From Aquimarina macrocephali JAMB N27 (GTDB lineage: Bacteria; Bacteroidota; Bacteroidia; Flavobacteriales; Flavobacteriaceae): a stretch of DNA of 64,000 nt. The DNA is taken from the NCBI RefSeq assembly GCF_000520995.1, contig NZ_JACA01000012.1, positions 208,524-272,523 of the forward strand, in the 5' to 3' direction. Positions 27,577-35,224 of this stretch are shown piece after piece. Within the stretch, counting starts at the first letter, position 1. The number at the start of each line of letters is the position of its first letter. Made by a program: the position numbers and the translations under genes. Below the pieces are notes generated by a model that was given only the letters and a program-made list of their open reading frames with translations, had not been told where the DNA came from and searched no databases.

Positions 27577-28569
27577 TTACTCCTCTTCAACAAAATTATT
27601 TACCACTGTAAACAAATATCTTAAAAAGTAGAATAAAGAAACCAGCCCTATGAGAAGTAGTGGGATTATAAATAATGCTCGATTTAACAGCTTTTTTCTT
27701 GCTGAAATAATATCGCCATAATCCACAATAGAAAGTACTTCTTTATCCAATACTAACACTTTTTCTTGTTCATTGATTGTCTCTAGCAAAAGATCTTTTT
27801 GTTTTAATAAAGATGCTATCGTTGGTGTTTCAGCTTCATTTGCTATCACAACCAATTCATTAGGGTTAGAAGAAGGGTTATTATTTAAGTTGTTTAAGTA
27901 GTTATCTATAAATTGTAACGATTTTTTGTTTCTTTCTAAACTATTTTTGTTTTGAGTAATAGTCAGATTCTTTATATCTTGATAATATTGATTTGATTTA
28001 ATATATTTTAAAATTAAAGAAACAATCTTTGCGTTTTCATCATTTTTATTTTTGAACTTGAGAGTTAATCTATGGTGCTTATAGAAATTTCTAAACTCTT
28101 CTTCTTCTAGTTTATCTTCTTCATATGCTTCCATTATATCCTTAAAAAACTCTCTGTTCTCATATCGTTCTTGTAAGTTATCTAAGACATCCGTCCCCGT
28201 AATCAAAGGTTCTATAGTGATCTTATCTAGGTTCTTGATATTATCTGGATTAATACCTAATTTTTCTAAGAAAAAATCATCTTTAAAATTACGATCCAAT
28301 TCGTCTATAAAATCATATATATATTTTGTGCTATTATATTTAGGTTCGATTATTATTTCCTGTATATAATTGTCTTTTTTGTCTTGATATTGATCCACAA
28401 AAAATCCTGCTGCTACTCCGACAATCAATAAAATCAAAAACAAAAGTGCTTTTTTCTTAAAGAATATAATTACAGAAATAATCAATCTTAAAAGATTTTT
28501 AAAACCCTTCTTAATCATGCCAAAAATTTGCATTAAATCTATTTCGTCATTGTAATTTTCATTACCCAT
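27577..28569 (-). CDS. Wzz-like polysaccharide co-polymerase (intact paralog)
   Basis: A 330-aa inner-membrane protein with a charged cytoplasmic start (NDEIDLMQIFGMIKKGFKNL), TM1 at about 40-62, a coiled-coil-rich periplasmic region (IIIEPKYNSTKYIYDFIDEL onward) and TM2 at about 298-318. This layout fits Wzz-type chain-length regulators. Its second half is rich in Lys, Glu and Asn and matches the 22853-23884 pseudogene in start, the xIIEPxxNS block and the C-terminal helix, so the two were tandem paralogs before the IS insertion. It starts five bases after the DUF6909-like gene stop. With its paralog broken, it may be the only working co-polymerase here. Confidence 0.75.
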   Translation of the reverse strand: MGNENYNDEIDLMQIFGMIKKGFKNLLRLIISVIIFFKKKALLFLILLIVGVAAGFFVDQYQDKKDNYIQEIIIEPKYNSTKYIYDFIDELDRNFKDDFFLEKLGINPDNIKNLDKITIEPLITGTDVLDNLQERYENREFFKDIMEAYEEDKLEEEEFRNFYKHHRLTLKFKNKNDENAKIVSLILKYIKSNQYYQDIKNLTITQNKNSLERNKKSLQFIDNYLNNLNNNPSSNPNELVVIANEAETPTIASLLKQKDLLLETINEQEKVLVLDKEVLSIVDYGDIISARKKLLNRALFIIPLLLIGLVSLFYFLRYLFTVVNNFVEEE

Positions 28570-28574
28570 AATTA

Positions 28575-30269
28575 TTATCTTTCTTTAAATATTTGTTCTA
28601 TTATTTTTTCTGTTATTAGGTATGTTGGTTTTACTCCTGTAGTTCCTAATCCTCCAGAAGCTAGTGTACTTCCAGTTTCTAAAGGGTTATCCGAAGCATA
28701 ATAAGCGTATCGTACTTTTACTTTTGAACTGATACTACTTCTAAGTTTTGAAGCAGATTGTATGGCCTTTTGGTAATGTGCTCCTTCCATTTCTAATCCA
28801 ATTACATTCCAGGTAGAATCATGAAAAAACTTTAAGATATCTCTATTTTGCAAAGACGTTCCTAAAACTGTAATCATTGCTCCATCATAGATATCAATGC
28901 CATGGCCTTCTAGTTCTTTCTTTTTTAACTGGTTTTTAAACGGATAATTATCTGCTGTTCCTTCAAAGACATGAGCAGATGGTATCATTATATCCCCTTT
29001 TCCTCCTTCAAGAATACCTGCTTTACCCATAATAGAAATAGATTTAACATCTATATGTGTTTTGTTTCCTTGAGAAGTAATATATGGCTTTAATAGCTCA
29101 TCCATAGTTTCGTATGCCTGCTCACCAAACGCATAATCCATAACAATGATCACTGGCTTTTTATCATCTTCGATATCAGCAATCAGATTTTTATATTCAC
29201 CATCAGCATAATGAGCAGTATCAAATATCTGAATATTAATATTTGCACCACTATGATCTTCTAGGTAAGTCATTCCTTTTTGCAAGGCTAACTTTCGCAC
29301 TTTTGCTCTTAATTTATCATTTTTATTGTCGCTTAATGATTCATAAACATCAAAAGTGCTTTTATCTTTTAATTCTGTTTTTAATGCTATTGGAGCATAT
29401 AAAGCATTCATTACACTATGCATATTAGCACTGATAATATGGATTGGGCGGTGTAATAAATTTAGTTCTTCTAGTTTATTTTTAATTGTATTTGCCCAAA
29501 TCTCTCCATGAATATGATGACCTAGTCTTTCTCTTAAAACCGGACTAAAAGTTACGATTCTCTTTTCATCTTCAATTGATTCTTCTATGGCCAATTTACC
29601 TAGCCAATAAATAATATCTAAAAACCGTTCTTTGTTTTCTGGACAAGAAAAATTACCATATACAGAAGAAACCTCCTCGAAGGTTCTTCCTAAAATATTA
29701 GCTGTATGGGTCAAAGCCACTTCTCTTTCGGCCTTGGTCAAATCTTTTTTAGAAGTTACAGCTTTTTCTAATTTCTGCCAATCTCTGGTAACATTACCCT
29801 GCTCATTAATCACCACTCGATTCATGATCTTATGCGATTCTATAAACAAAAATGTAAGGTGTGTAAGGATATCATAAATTTCTGAACGCCCTCGGGTGAT
29901 CTCGATATTCATTTGCTCTTCATCTATACGATAACAGTTCCTGCGTCTTTTGGGAGGTACTATGGCTTTAAAATGAGAATTTTTATACCCTTCATCACTG
30001 GTTAAGTTAATATATCTACACTCTTCAATACCAAATGGTAAACGATCAATAACATAGAGTAATCCATTAAGCTCTACTTTTTCTTCTGCGACAGAACCAT
30101 AAATTTCTGGACGAAGTGTTAATAGTGCTTCTCTAAGTGTATCCCCAGAAACACCCATAGGTTTATAAAAACCTCTATTAAAAAGATGACGCATAGTTAT
30201 GTACATGCGTTCAATTGCGCTAGAGCTTTCCTGAGCTCTCGTTCTTCCTTGTAATATAAGATTTGCCAT
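28575..30269 (-). CDS. DUF6909-like protein with nucleoside-phosphorylase-fold C-terminus
   Basis: A 564-aa cytoplasmic protein; no signal or membrane helix seen. The C-terminal part resembles AMP nucleosidase/purine-phosphorylase folds: IMGKAGILEGGKGDIMIP (about 385-402), AMITVLGTSLQNRDIL, and NVIGLEMEGAHY (about 486-497), where the Glu-Met-Glu block usually binds the nucleoside ribose. The N-terminal 300 residues are not assigned. From memory, flavobacterial homologs are annotated DUF6909; I could not confirm this by search. The substrate is unknown. It starts the transcription unit that includes the intact Wzz-like gene, with a -7 match 14 bases upstream. Confidence 0.65.
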   Translation of the reverse strand: MANLILQGRTRAQESSSAIERMYITMRHLFNRGFYKPMGVSGDTLREALLTLRPEIYGSVAEEKVELNGLLYVIDRLPFGIEECRYINLTSDEGYKNSHFKAIVPPKRRRNCYRIDEEQMNIEITRGRSEIYDILTHLTFLFIESHKIMNRVVINEQGNVTRDWQKLEKAVTSKKDLTKAEREVALTHTANILGRTFEEVSSVYGNFSCPENKERFLDIIYWLGKLAIEESIEDEKRIVTFSPVLRERLGHHIHGEIWANTIKNKLEELNLLHRPIHIISANMHSVMNALYAPIALKTELKDKSTFDVYESLSDNKNDKLRAKVRKLALQKGMTYLEDHSGANINIQIFDTAHYADGEYKNLIADIEDDKKPVIIVMDYAFGEQAYETMDELLKPYITSQGNKTHIDVKSISIMGKAGILEGGKGDIMIPSAHVFEGTADNYPFKNQLKKKELEGHGIDIYDGAMITVLGTSLQNRDILKFFHDSTWNVIGLEMEGAHYQKAIQSASKLRSSISSKVKVRYAYYASDNPLETGSTLASGGLGTTGVKPTYLITEKIIEQIFKER

Positions 30270-30282
30270 AAATTTTTCCTAG

Positions 30283-30290
30283 CAAATATA
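30283..30290 (-). promoter_or_regulatory. Candidate -7 box upstream of the DUF6909-like gene
   Basis: CAAATATA on the plus strand equals TATATTTG on the minus strand, an exact TAnnTTTG match. It lies 14-21 bases before the ATG at 30269, implying a leader of only a few bases. Confidence 0.45.
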
Positions 30291-30324
30291 AGTATACTAA
30301 CCGAACATTAAAATTCAATTAGGA

Positions 30325-31824
30325 CTATTTGTCTATTATAGTAGTGAGTTTGTCTACAATATTTCTATCATTAGAAAGTCTTGGAAGTTTATTTTGACCT
30401 CCTAGTTTACCCACAGATTTCATATAATCTTTAAATCCATCTTTTGGAACAGGAGTTATTTTTAATGTTCTCAATATATTCCCTTCGATCAAATCATCAT
30501 AATAAGAGTTCTGTTTTCTCAATGAGCTCTCAATTTCTAAAGTTAATTTTCTTATATCCTCTGGAGTTTCTCGAAATTCTATAAACCATTCGTGATATGG
30601 TAGTTCGCCCTGATTTGGATTAACCTGTGGCGCTACTGTAAAATCATTAATCATTATCCCGGTAGCTTCTATACCATCTTTAATTGCTTGATCCACTTCT
30701 TTACCAATCACATGTTCTCCGAATGCTGAAATAAAATGCTTTATTCTACCAGAAACAACTACTTTATATGGTGATGTATTTGTAAATTGTACTGTATCTC
30801 CAATATTATATGCCCATAATCCAGCATTAGTAGAAACAAGCATTACATAATTTACTCCTATTTCAACCTCACCAATAGTTAATCTCCTTGGGTTTTCTTC
30901 AAAAAATTCATCTGCCTTTACAAACTCATAAAACATCCCCGAATCCAGTTGCAATAGCATTCCTTTTTCATTCTGACTGTCCTGAAACGCAAAAAACCCT
31001 TCTGAAGCCGGATACAATTCGATACCTGCTACTTTTCTGCCAATTAATTTTTCGAATGTAGCTTTATAGGGTTCAAAATTTACACCACCGTATATAAAAA
31101 GCTCGAAACCTTTAAAAAGTTCTCCTATGGTTTTGTTTGCCTTTTGCTGCAGTTTTTCAAAATACATTTGTACCCATGGTGGAATACCGCTTATCACTGT
31201 CATATTTTGATGTACCGTTTCTTCAACAATGGCATCAACTTTTTGTTCCCAATCTTCAATACAATTAGTTTCCCAGCTAGGCATTCTGTTCTTTTGAAGA
31301 TATTTTGGTACATAATGTGCTACTATTCCCGAAAGTCTTCCTAGTAATATTCCATTCTTTTCACTCATCTCTGGACTCCCCTGAAGGAATATCATCTTGC
31401 CATCAACAAAATCAGTTTTTCCTGTTTCTTCAATATAGCACAAAATCGCATTACGAGCTGCTCTAACATGAGTAGGCATAGAGTCTTTGGTAAGAGGAAT
31501 ATATTTTGCACCACTTGTAGTTCCTGATGTCTTAGCAAAATATAATGGTTTTCCTGGCCAAAGTACATCGTTCTCACCAGCTACAACACGATTTACATAT
31601 GATTTTAATTCTTCATAATCTCGTATTGGGACATTTTGAGTAAAATCTGAATATGTTTTTATCTGCTGAAAATTATGATCTTTACCAAAGGCCGTGTTTT
31701 CTGCTTTTTCTATAAGCCTTGCAAAAACTTGTTCTTGAGTTTTTATTGGGTTTGATGCCCATTTATTAATTTTTTTGCGAATTCGCCTAGCAAATACTTT
31801 AGCTCCTAATGTTTTTAAGGACAT
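30325..31824 (-). CDS. GH3-family acyl-adenylating enzyme (auxin-responsive GH3-like)
   Basis: A 499-aa member of the GH3 branch of the ANL adenylating superfamily. The ATP-binding motif is clear: AKTSGTTSGAKYIPLT (97-112). Later come FIYGGVNFEPY, ELYPASEGFFAFQD and YNIGDTVQFTN, matching the GH3 core motifs. Plant members join amino acids to acyl hormones; bacterial ones are widespread in Bacteroidota with no settled substrate. It starts six bases after the M23 peptidase stop, so the two are co-transcribed. Confidence 0.88.
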   Translation of the reverse strand: MSLKTLGAKVFARRIRKKINKWASNPIKTQEQVFARLIEKAENTAFGKDHNFQQIKTYSDFTQNVPIRDYEELKSYVNRVVAGENDVLWPGKPLYFAKTSGTTSGAKYIPLTKDSMPTHVRAARNAILCYIEETGKTDFVDGKMIFLQGSPEMSEKNGILLGRLSGIVAHYVPKYLQKNRMPSWETNCIEDWEQKVDAIVEETVHQNMTVISGIPPWVQMYFEKLQQKANKTIGELFKGFELFIYGGVNFEPYKATFEKLIGRKVAGIELYPASEGFFAFQDSQNEKGMLLQLDSGMFYEFVKADEFFEENPRRLTIGEVEIGVNYVMLVSTNAGLWAYNIGDTVQFTNTSPYKVVVSGRIKHFISAFGEHVIGKEVDQAIKDGIEATGIMINDFTVAPQVNPNQGELPYHEWFIEFRETPEDIRKLTLEIESSLRKQNSYYDDLIEGNILRTLKITPVPKDGFKDYMKSVGKLGGQNKLPRLSNDRNIVDKLTTIIDK

Positions 31825-31830
31825 AGATAA

Positions 31831-32703
31831 TTATTGTTCAAAATCAATAAAGTTAGAAGGATCTGTTGGGTATCCATCTCGCCATAATTCAAAATGTAAA
31901 TGAGGCCCGGTAGATAATTCTCCTGTCGAACCTGCTGTAGCAATTACTTCTCCGGCCTTAACCTGTTCTCCTTGTTGCTTGGTTAGAGAAGCATTATGTT
32001 TATATACTGTAAGTAAATTATTGCTATGCTTAAGTATAATTACATGACCAGTCTCTGCAGTCCATTCAGAAAAAATTACAGTTCCAGAAGATGCTGCTTT
32101 TACCGGAGTATCTTTGGGGACTGCTACATCTATACCATAATGTTTTTCATTCATGTTATAGTTAGAAGTGATATTACCTTTTACTGGAGGAAATAATGAA
32201 AAATCAGAGCTTGATTTTTCACTTTCGAATAGGCTATATTTATCTTCCTTAGATACTTCTTCACGAAGTTGTATATCTTGTTCTGAAGGTTTAAGATCCA
32301 CCTCTTCAGGGTTTAACTTTTGGGATTGTATTGCAGAATCAATATCAAATTCTACAGTTTTTACATCTCCTGTAAGTACTTTTCTGATTGATTTATAATA
32401 TTCCTGATTAATATTAATTACCGACTCCAGAGAATCTGTAGTAGCTACTAATCTGGTAGCTCTTAAATTGAGTGATGTAGAAGAATATCCTGGAATATAT
32501 TCTCTAAGCGGGGTAAATGCAATCAAAAAGGTAGTTCCTGCTACCAAGACAATTGAGGTAATCGTAACCATTACAAAAACATTAAGCCTGTTTAATTTAA
32601 ATGATATTCGTTCCTCAAAAGTATCCTCATTAAGGATAACCAAGCGGTACTTATTAAGCAGCTTCTTGGTGATTTTTTTTTGTTCTTTGTTCTTTTTTGC
32701 CAT
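31831..32703 (-). CDS. M23-family peptidoglycan endopeptidase, membrane-anchored
   Basis: A 290-aa protein with a basic cytoplasmic start, one membrane helix (about 42-64), a linker, and a C-terminal LytM/M23 domain. The zinc ligands His188 and Asp192 (KHYGIDVAV) and His270 (GPHLHFELW) are present, with His236 as further active-site candidate. It should cut peptide cross-links in the periplasm. A -7 box lies 49-56 bases upstream and the GH3-like gene follows directly. Confidence 0.92.
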   Translation of the reverse strand: MAKKNKEQKKITKKLLNKYRLVILNEDTFEERISFKLNRLNVFVMVTITSIVLVAGTTFLIAFTPLREYIPGYSSTSLNLRATRLVATTDSLESVININQEYYKSIRKVLTGDVKTVEFDIDSAIQSQKLNPEEVDLKPSEQDIQLREEVSKEDKYSLFESEKSSSDFSLFPPVKGNITSNYNMNEKHYGIDVAVPKDTPVKAASSGTVIFSEWTAETGHVIILKHSNNLLTVYKHNASLTKQQGEQVKAGEVIATAGSTGELSTGPHLHFELWRDGYPTDPSNFIDFEQ

Positions 32704-32751
32704 AGATTACATCTTCAATAAAGAATGTTATCAAATCGGTATCATTAATCG

Positions 32752-32759
32752 CAAATATA
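32752..32759 (-). promoter_or_regulatory. Candidate -7 box for the M23/GH3 operon
   Basis: CAAATATA equals TATATTTG on the minus strand. It lies 49-56 bases upstream of the M23 ATG, giving a leader of about 40 bases. No clear -33 box. Confidence 0.45.
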
Positions 32760-32947
32760 CATAATGAACTCATCTTGGGTTTACCTTTTACCTGCGAAAT
32801 TTACATTTTACCTTTTAATTTTGTCTTTTTATCAAATTACTTCATTGTTATTATATTCAAAAACGGTTTGTTCATCAAAGAAAATCAAACGTGTGAAGTG
32901 CAAATATAAATCAGAGAAAAATTCAACTTATCCATATTAAAACACAA

Positions 32948-32983
32948 CGGTTTTGATATGTAAATCGTCTATCGGTTTTGATA
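32948..32983. repeat. Direct repeat CGGTTTTGATA, 25-bp spacing, upstream of tatA
   Basis: CGGTTTTGATA occurs at 32948-32958 and 32973-32983 in the 366-base divergent gap between the M23 and tatA genes, about 60-95 bases before the tatA -7 match. It could be a regulator site. The rest of the gap is AT-rich without other recognised elements. Confidence 0.35.
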
Positions 32984-33042
32984 AAATTGATATAAAAATC
33001 CGTTTTTTAACAGCTAAAAACATATATTTAATCATTTCTTGC

Positions 33043-33050
33043 TAACTTTG
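33043..33050 (+). promoter_or_regulatory. Candidate -7 box for tatA
   Basis: TAACTTTG matches TAnnTTTG exactly and ends 19 bases before the tatA ATG at 33070. Confidence 0.5.
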
Positions 33051-33069
33051 TAATCTAATAGTTAAGATC

Positions 33070-33261
33070 ATGATATTATCTAGTATATTTTTAGGAATGA
33101 TTGGCCCATGGCAAATTGCTCTAATTGTAGCAATTGTGTTGCTTTTGTTTGGTGGAAAGAAAATCCCCGAGCTAATGAGAGGCCTTGGTAGTGGTATAAA
33201 AGAATTTAAGGATGCCTCAAAAGAAGAAGAAGAAGATCCTAAGATTGATGAGAAAAAATAA
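33070..33261 (+). CDS. tatA: Twin-arginine translocase subunit TatA/E
   Basis: A 63-aa protein with the TatA layout: a short N-terminal transmembrane helix (about 9-26) containing IGPWQIALI, the hinge [18 protein letters not shown] (24-41), an amphipathic helix, and an acidic tail rich in Glu and Lys. It forms the pore-lining component of the Tat system for folded proteins. No tatB/tatC neighbours are in view, which is common in Bacteroidota. It is a single-gene unit between a -7 match and a strong hairpin terminator. Confidence 0.93.
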   Translation: MILSSIFLGMIGPWQIALIVAIVLLLFGGKKIPELMRGLGSGIKEFKDASKEEEEDPKIDEKK

Positions 33262-33280
33262 TTTTTGTATTTAAATATAT

Positions 33281-33312
33281 AAAAAACCCAGTTCCTAGGA
33301 ACTGGGTTTTTT
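33281..33312. terminator. Bidirectional terminator between tatA and the DUF2306 gene
   Basis: A perfect 15-bp stem (left 33281-33295, right 33298-33312) with core CCCAGTTCC/GGAACTGGG and A6/T6 flanks. It lies 20 bases after tatA and six bases beyond the stop of the converging minus-strand gene. Confidence 0.92.
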
Positions 33313-33317
33313 GCTAT

Positions 33318-34004
33318 TTACTTATTGCTTGTTATTTCATTTATAACTGTCTTTTTTATTATTAATTCTGCAAGGACTAGGTTTAGAATCCATGAGATCC
33401 ATGAATCAACCCTGTATGCTTCTATAAATTTCATATCAAGTACAAATAGAAGTATTGGCATCCACAATCTAAATGTAACTCCAACAAAGGTTACTGCATA
33501 ACTTCGAATCATCCATCTTTGATGTTTTTTGATATTTCTTTTTCGAATTGATATATACGCTATTATCGTTGTAATCAACCAAGCAATACTCATCCCACTA
33601 AAACCAAGTTTAGCAATTATTCCACCCGTGGCATAAACAGCAATATAAAAACCTGTAATACCACTCACAAGTACTAGGATAACATAAATTTTACCTATAG
33701 TCCTATGTAACCCTATATTTTTGACTCTAAACTTCTTTATAAATAAGGACCATCCAATGATAAGTGCAACTCCTCCTAAAAAAATATGCATATAAAATGC
33801 AAAATTCCAAATGACACTCGAAAGCAATTCTTCACTTTTGTGTCCTAGTAAACCCGTATTAGTATCAACAGCTAAAAAAGTTAAAGGATATAATCCTATA
33901 GAAATGGCAAGAATTGCGAATACAACCCAGACTACTTTTTTATACCTAATTTGTCTTATACTATTTATCAAAGCCTGGGTAGTAATTATTCCTTTTAACC
34001 TCAT
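33318..34004 (-). CDS. DUF2306-family membrane protein
   Basis: A 228-aa polytopic protein with about six hydrophobic helices. FAFYMHIFLGGVALIIGW, NIGLHRTIGKIYVILVLVSG and KKHQRWMIRSYAVTFVGVT place it in DUF2306, whose conserved histidines (MHI, LHR, KHQRW) resemble haem-binding positions of cytochrome-b-like folds. The function is not established. A -7 match lies upstream at 34039-34046. Confidence 0.78.
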   Translation of the reverse strand: MRLKGIITTQALINSIRQIRYKKVVWVVFAILAISIGLYPLTFLAVDTNTGLLGHKSEELLSSVIWNFAFYMHIFLGGVALIIGWSLFIKKFRVKNIGLHRTIGKIYVILVLVSGITGFYIAVYATGGIIAKLGFSGMSIAWLITTIIAYISIRKRNIKKHQRWMIRSYAVTFVGVTFRLWMPILLFVLDMKFIEAYRVDSWISWILNLVLAELIIKKTVINEITSNK

Positions 34005-34038
34005 GAGTATCTCTTTTAATAATTGATTGATATTAATA

Positions 34039-34046
34039 CAAACATA
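34039..34046 (-). promoter_or_regulatory. Candidate -7 box for the DUF2306 gene
   Basis: CAAACATA on the plus strand reads TATGTTTG on the minus strand, matching TAnnTTTG, 35 bases upstream of the ATG at 34004. Confidence 0.4.
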
Positions 34047-34120
34047 GGCGTACCAAAGGACGTAAACGCCTCAACTTGCAATCTGGGACTTACTTAGCAT
34101 CATATTACTAAAAGAAAAAT

Positions 34121-35221
34121 TTATTTTATAGCTGATTTGGCATATTGAGAAGGAGTTTTGCCTGTCCGTTTTTTGAAATATCGATTAAAAGATGATTTAG
34201 AATTAAAGCCGCAGTCATACGCCAAAGCCAACAAAGTAAATTGTTGATTATTATTTATCTTAACTAACCTCTTGAATTCTTCAACCCTAAAAGTATTAAC
34301 AAAATCGTAAAAATTCTTTCGTTCTTTTTCATTAATTGTTTGAGATAAATAGTTAGGATGAACATCAAGTTTAGATGCAAGATCATTTAAAGAGAGTGTA
34401 CTATCCTTATACAATCCCTCTTCGATCATTAATTTCATTAAATTTTTATACAAATCTTCAGCTAATTTATCTGTTAATCCAGATTTTGCATACTTTTCTT
34501 TTTTGGTTTTTGTTTCAGAAGATTTCATATTAACCTCATCCAAAACTAGTGTTTTACTATTGAAAACGACTCTTTGTTGTACTCCAAAAAAACCAATTAA
34601 AATCACAAAAACCGAAACTCCGATAAAAATATAAGTATCATTATTTGTTAATATTACGACACTCCAAATCCCTCCAAGACCATAAGTTAAGAACTGTAAC
34701 CATTTTAAATTAATTTCTTCAATATCGGAGAATTGATCACGAATATTTTTTCTGTGCTTAATTAATAATATATTCGACCAAAACACATAGGCTATTCCTG
34801 ATATAAAAATTAATGCTAGTCCAAAAATTCTAAATGTTTCATATTCTTCACCTCGATTTCCAAACACTTCTATTTTTTGTGCACCAGAAAGTAAAAAAAA
34901 GTTAGTAAGATAGGTATATCCAAAAATAGCTGGTAACAAATGTAATGCTGCCATCCAGTTATTTTTTGGAAATTGATTTGTAACCGAAGAAACATAGAAA
35001 TATAGAAAAACGCCATGAAATAGTGGTAAAGGAGTTTCTATCGCTAATAGATGAGGCCAATTATAAATCTGCCCTGTATGATCAATGTAAAATAAAAAAA
35101 GGTGTACTGCCATCAAAAGCATCCATATAAAAAGAAAGATGTCTGATTTTGATTTGCTCCTTTTATTAAGAAGTAATGCAGAGATAAATAAAGCTATACT
35201 TATACCACCAAAATATATCAT
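34121..35221 (-). CDS. Membrane-embedded AraC-family transcriptional regulator
   Basis: A 366-aa protein with about seven hydrophobic helices in the first 230 residues and a C-terminal AraC-type DNA-binding domain (about 265-364). The two helix-turn-helix units are visible as LNDLASKLDVHPNYLSQTIN and LLALAYDCGFNSKSSFNRYF, ending in KKRTGKTPSQYAK. Such 7TM-HTH proteins are common in Flavobacteriia, and signals are presumed to be sensed in the membrane. The target is unknown. It starts three bases after tex ends, so it may be co-transcribed with it. Confidence 0.85.
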   Translation of the reverse strand: MIYFGGISIALFISALLLNKRSKSKSDIFLFIWMLLMAVHLFLFYIDHTGQIYNWPHLLAIETPLPLFHGVFLYFYVSSVTNQFPKNNWMAALHLLPAIFGYTYLTNFFLLSGAQKIEVFGNRGEEYETFRIFGLALIFISGIAYVFWSNILLIKHRKNIRDQFSDIEEINLKWLQFLTYGLGGIWSVVILTNNDTYIFIGVSVFVILIGFFGVQQRVVFNSKTLVLDEVNMKSSETKTKKEKYAKSGLTDKLAEDLYKNLMKLMIEEGLYKDSTLSLNDLASKLDVHPNYLSQTINEKERKNFYDFVNTFRVEEFKRLVKINNNQQFTLLALAYDCGFNSKSSFNRYFKKRTGKTPSQYAKSAIK

Positions 35222-35224
35222 TTT

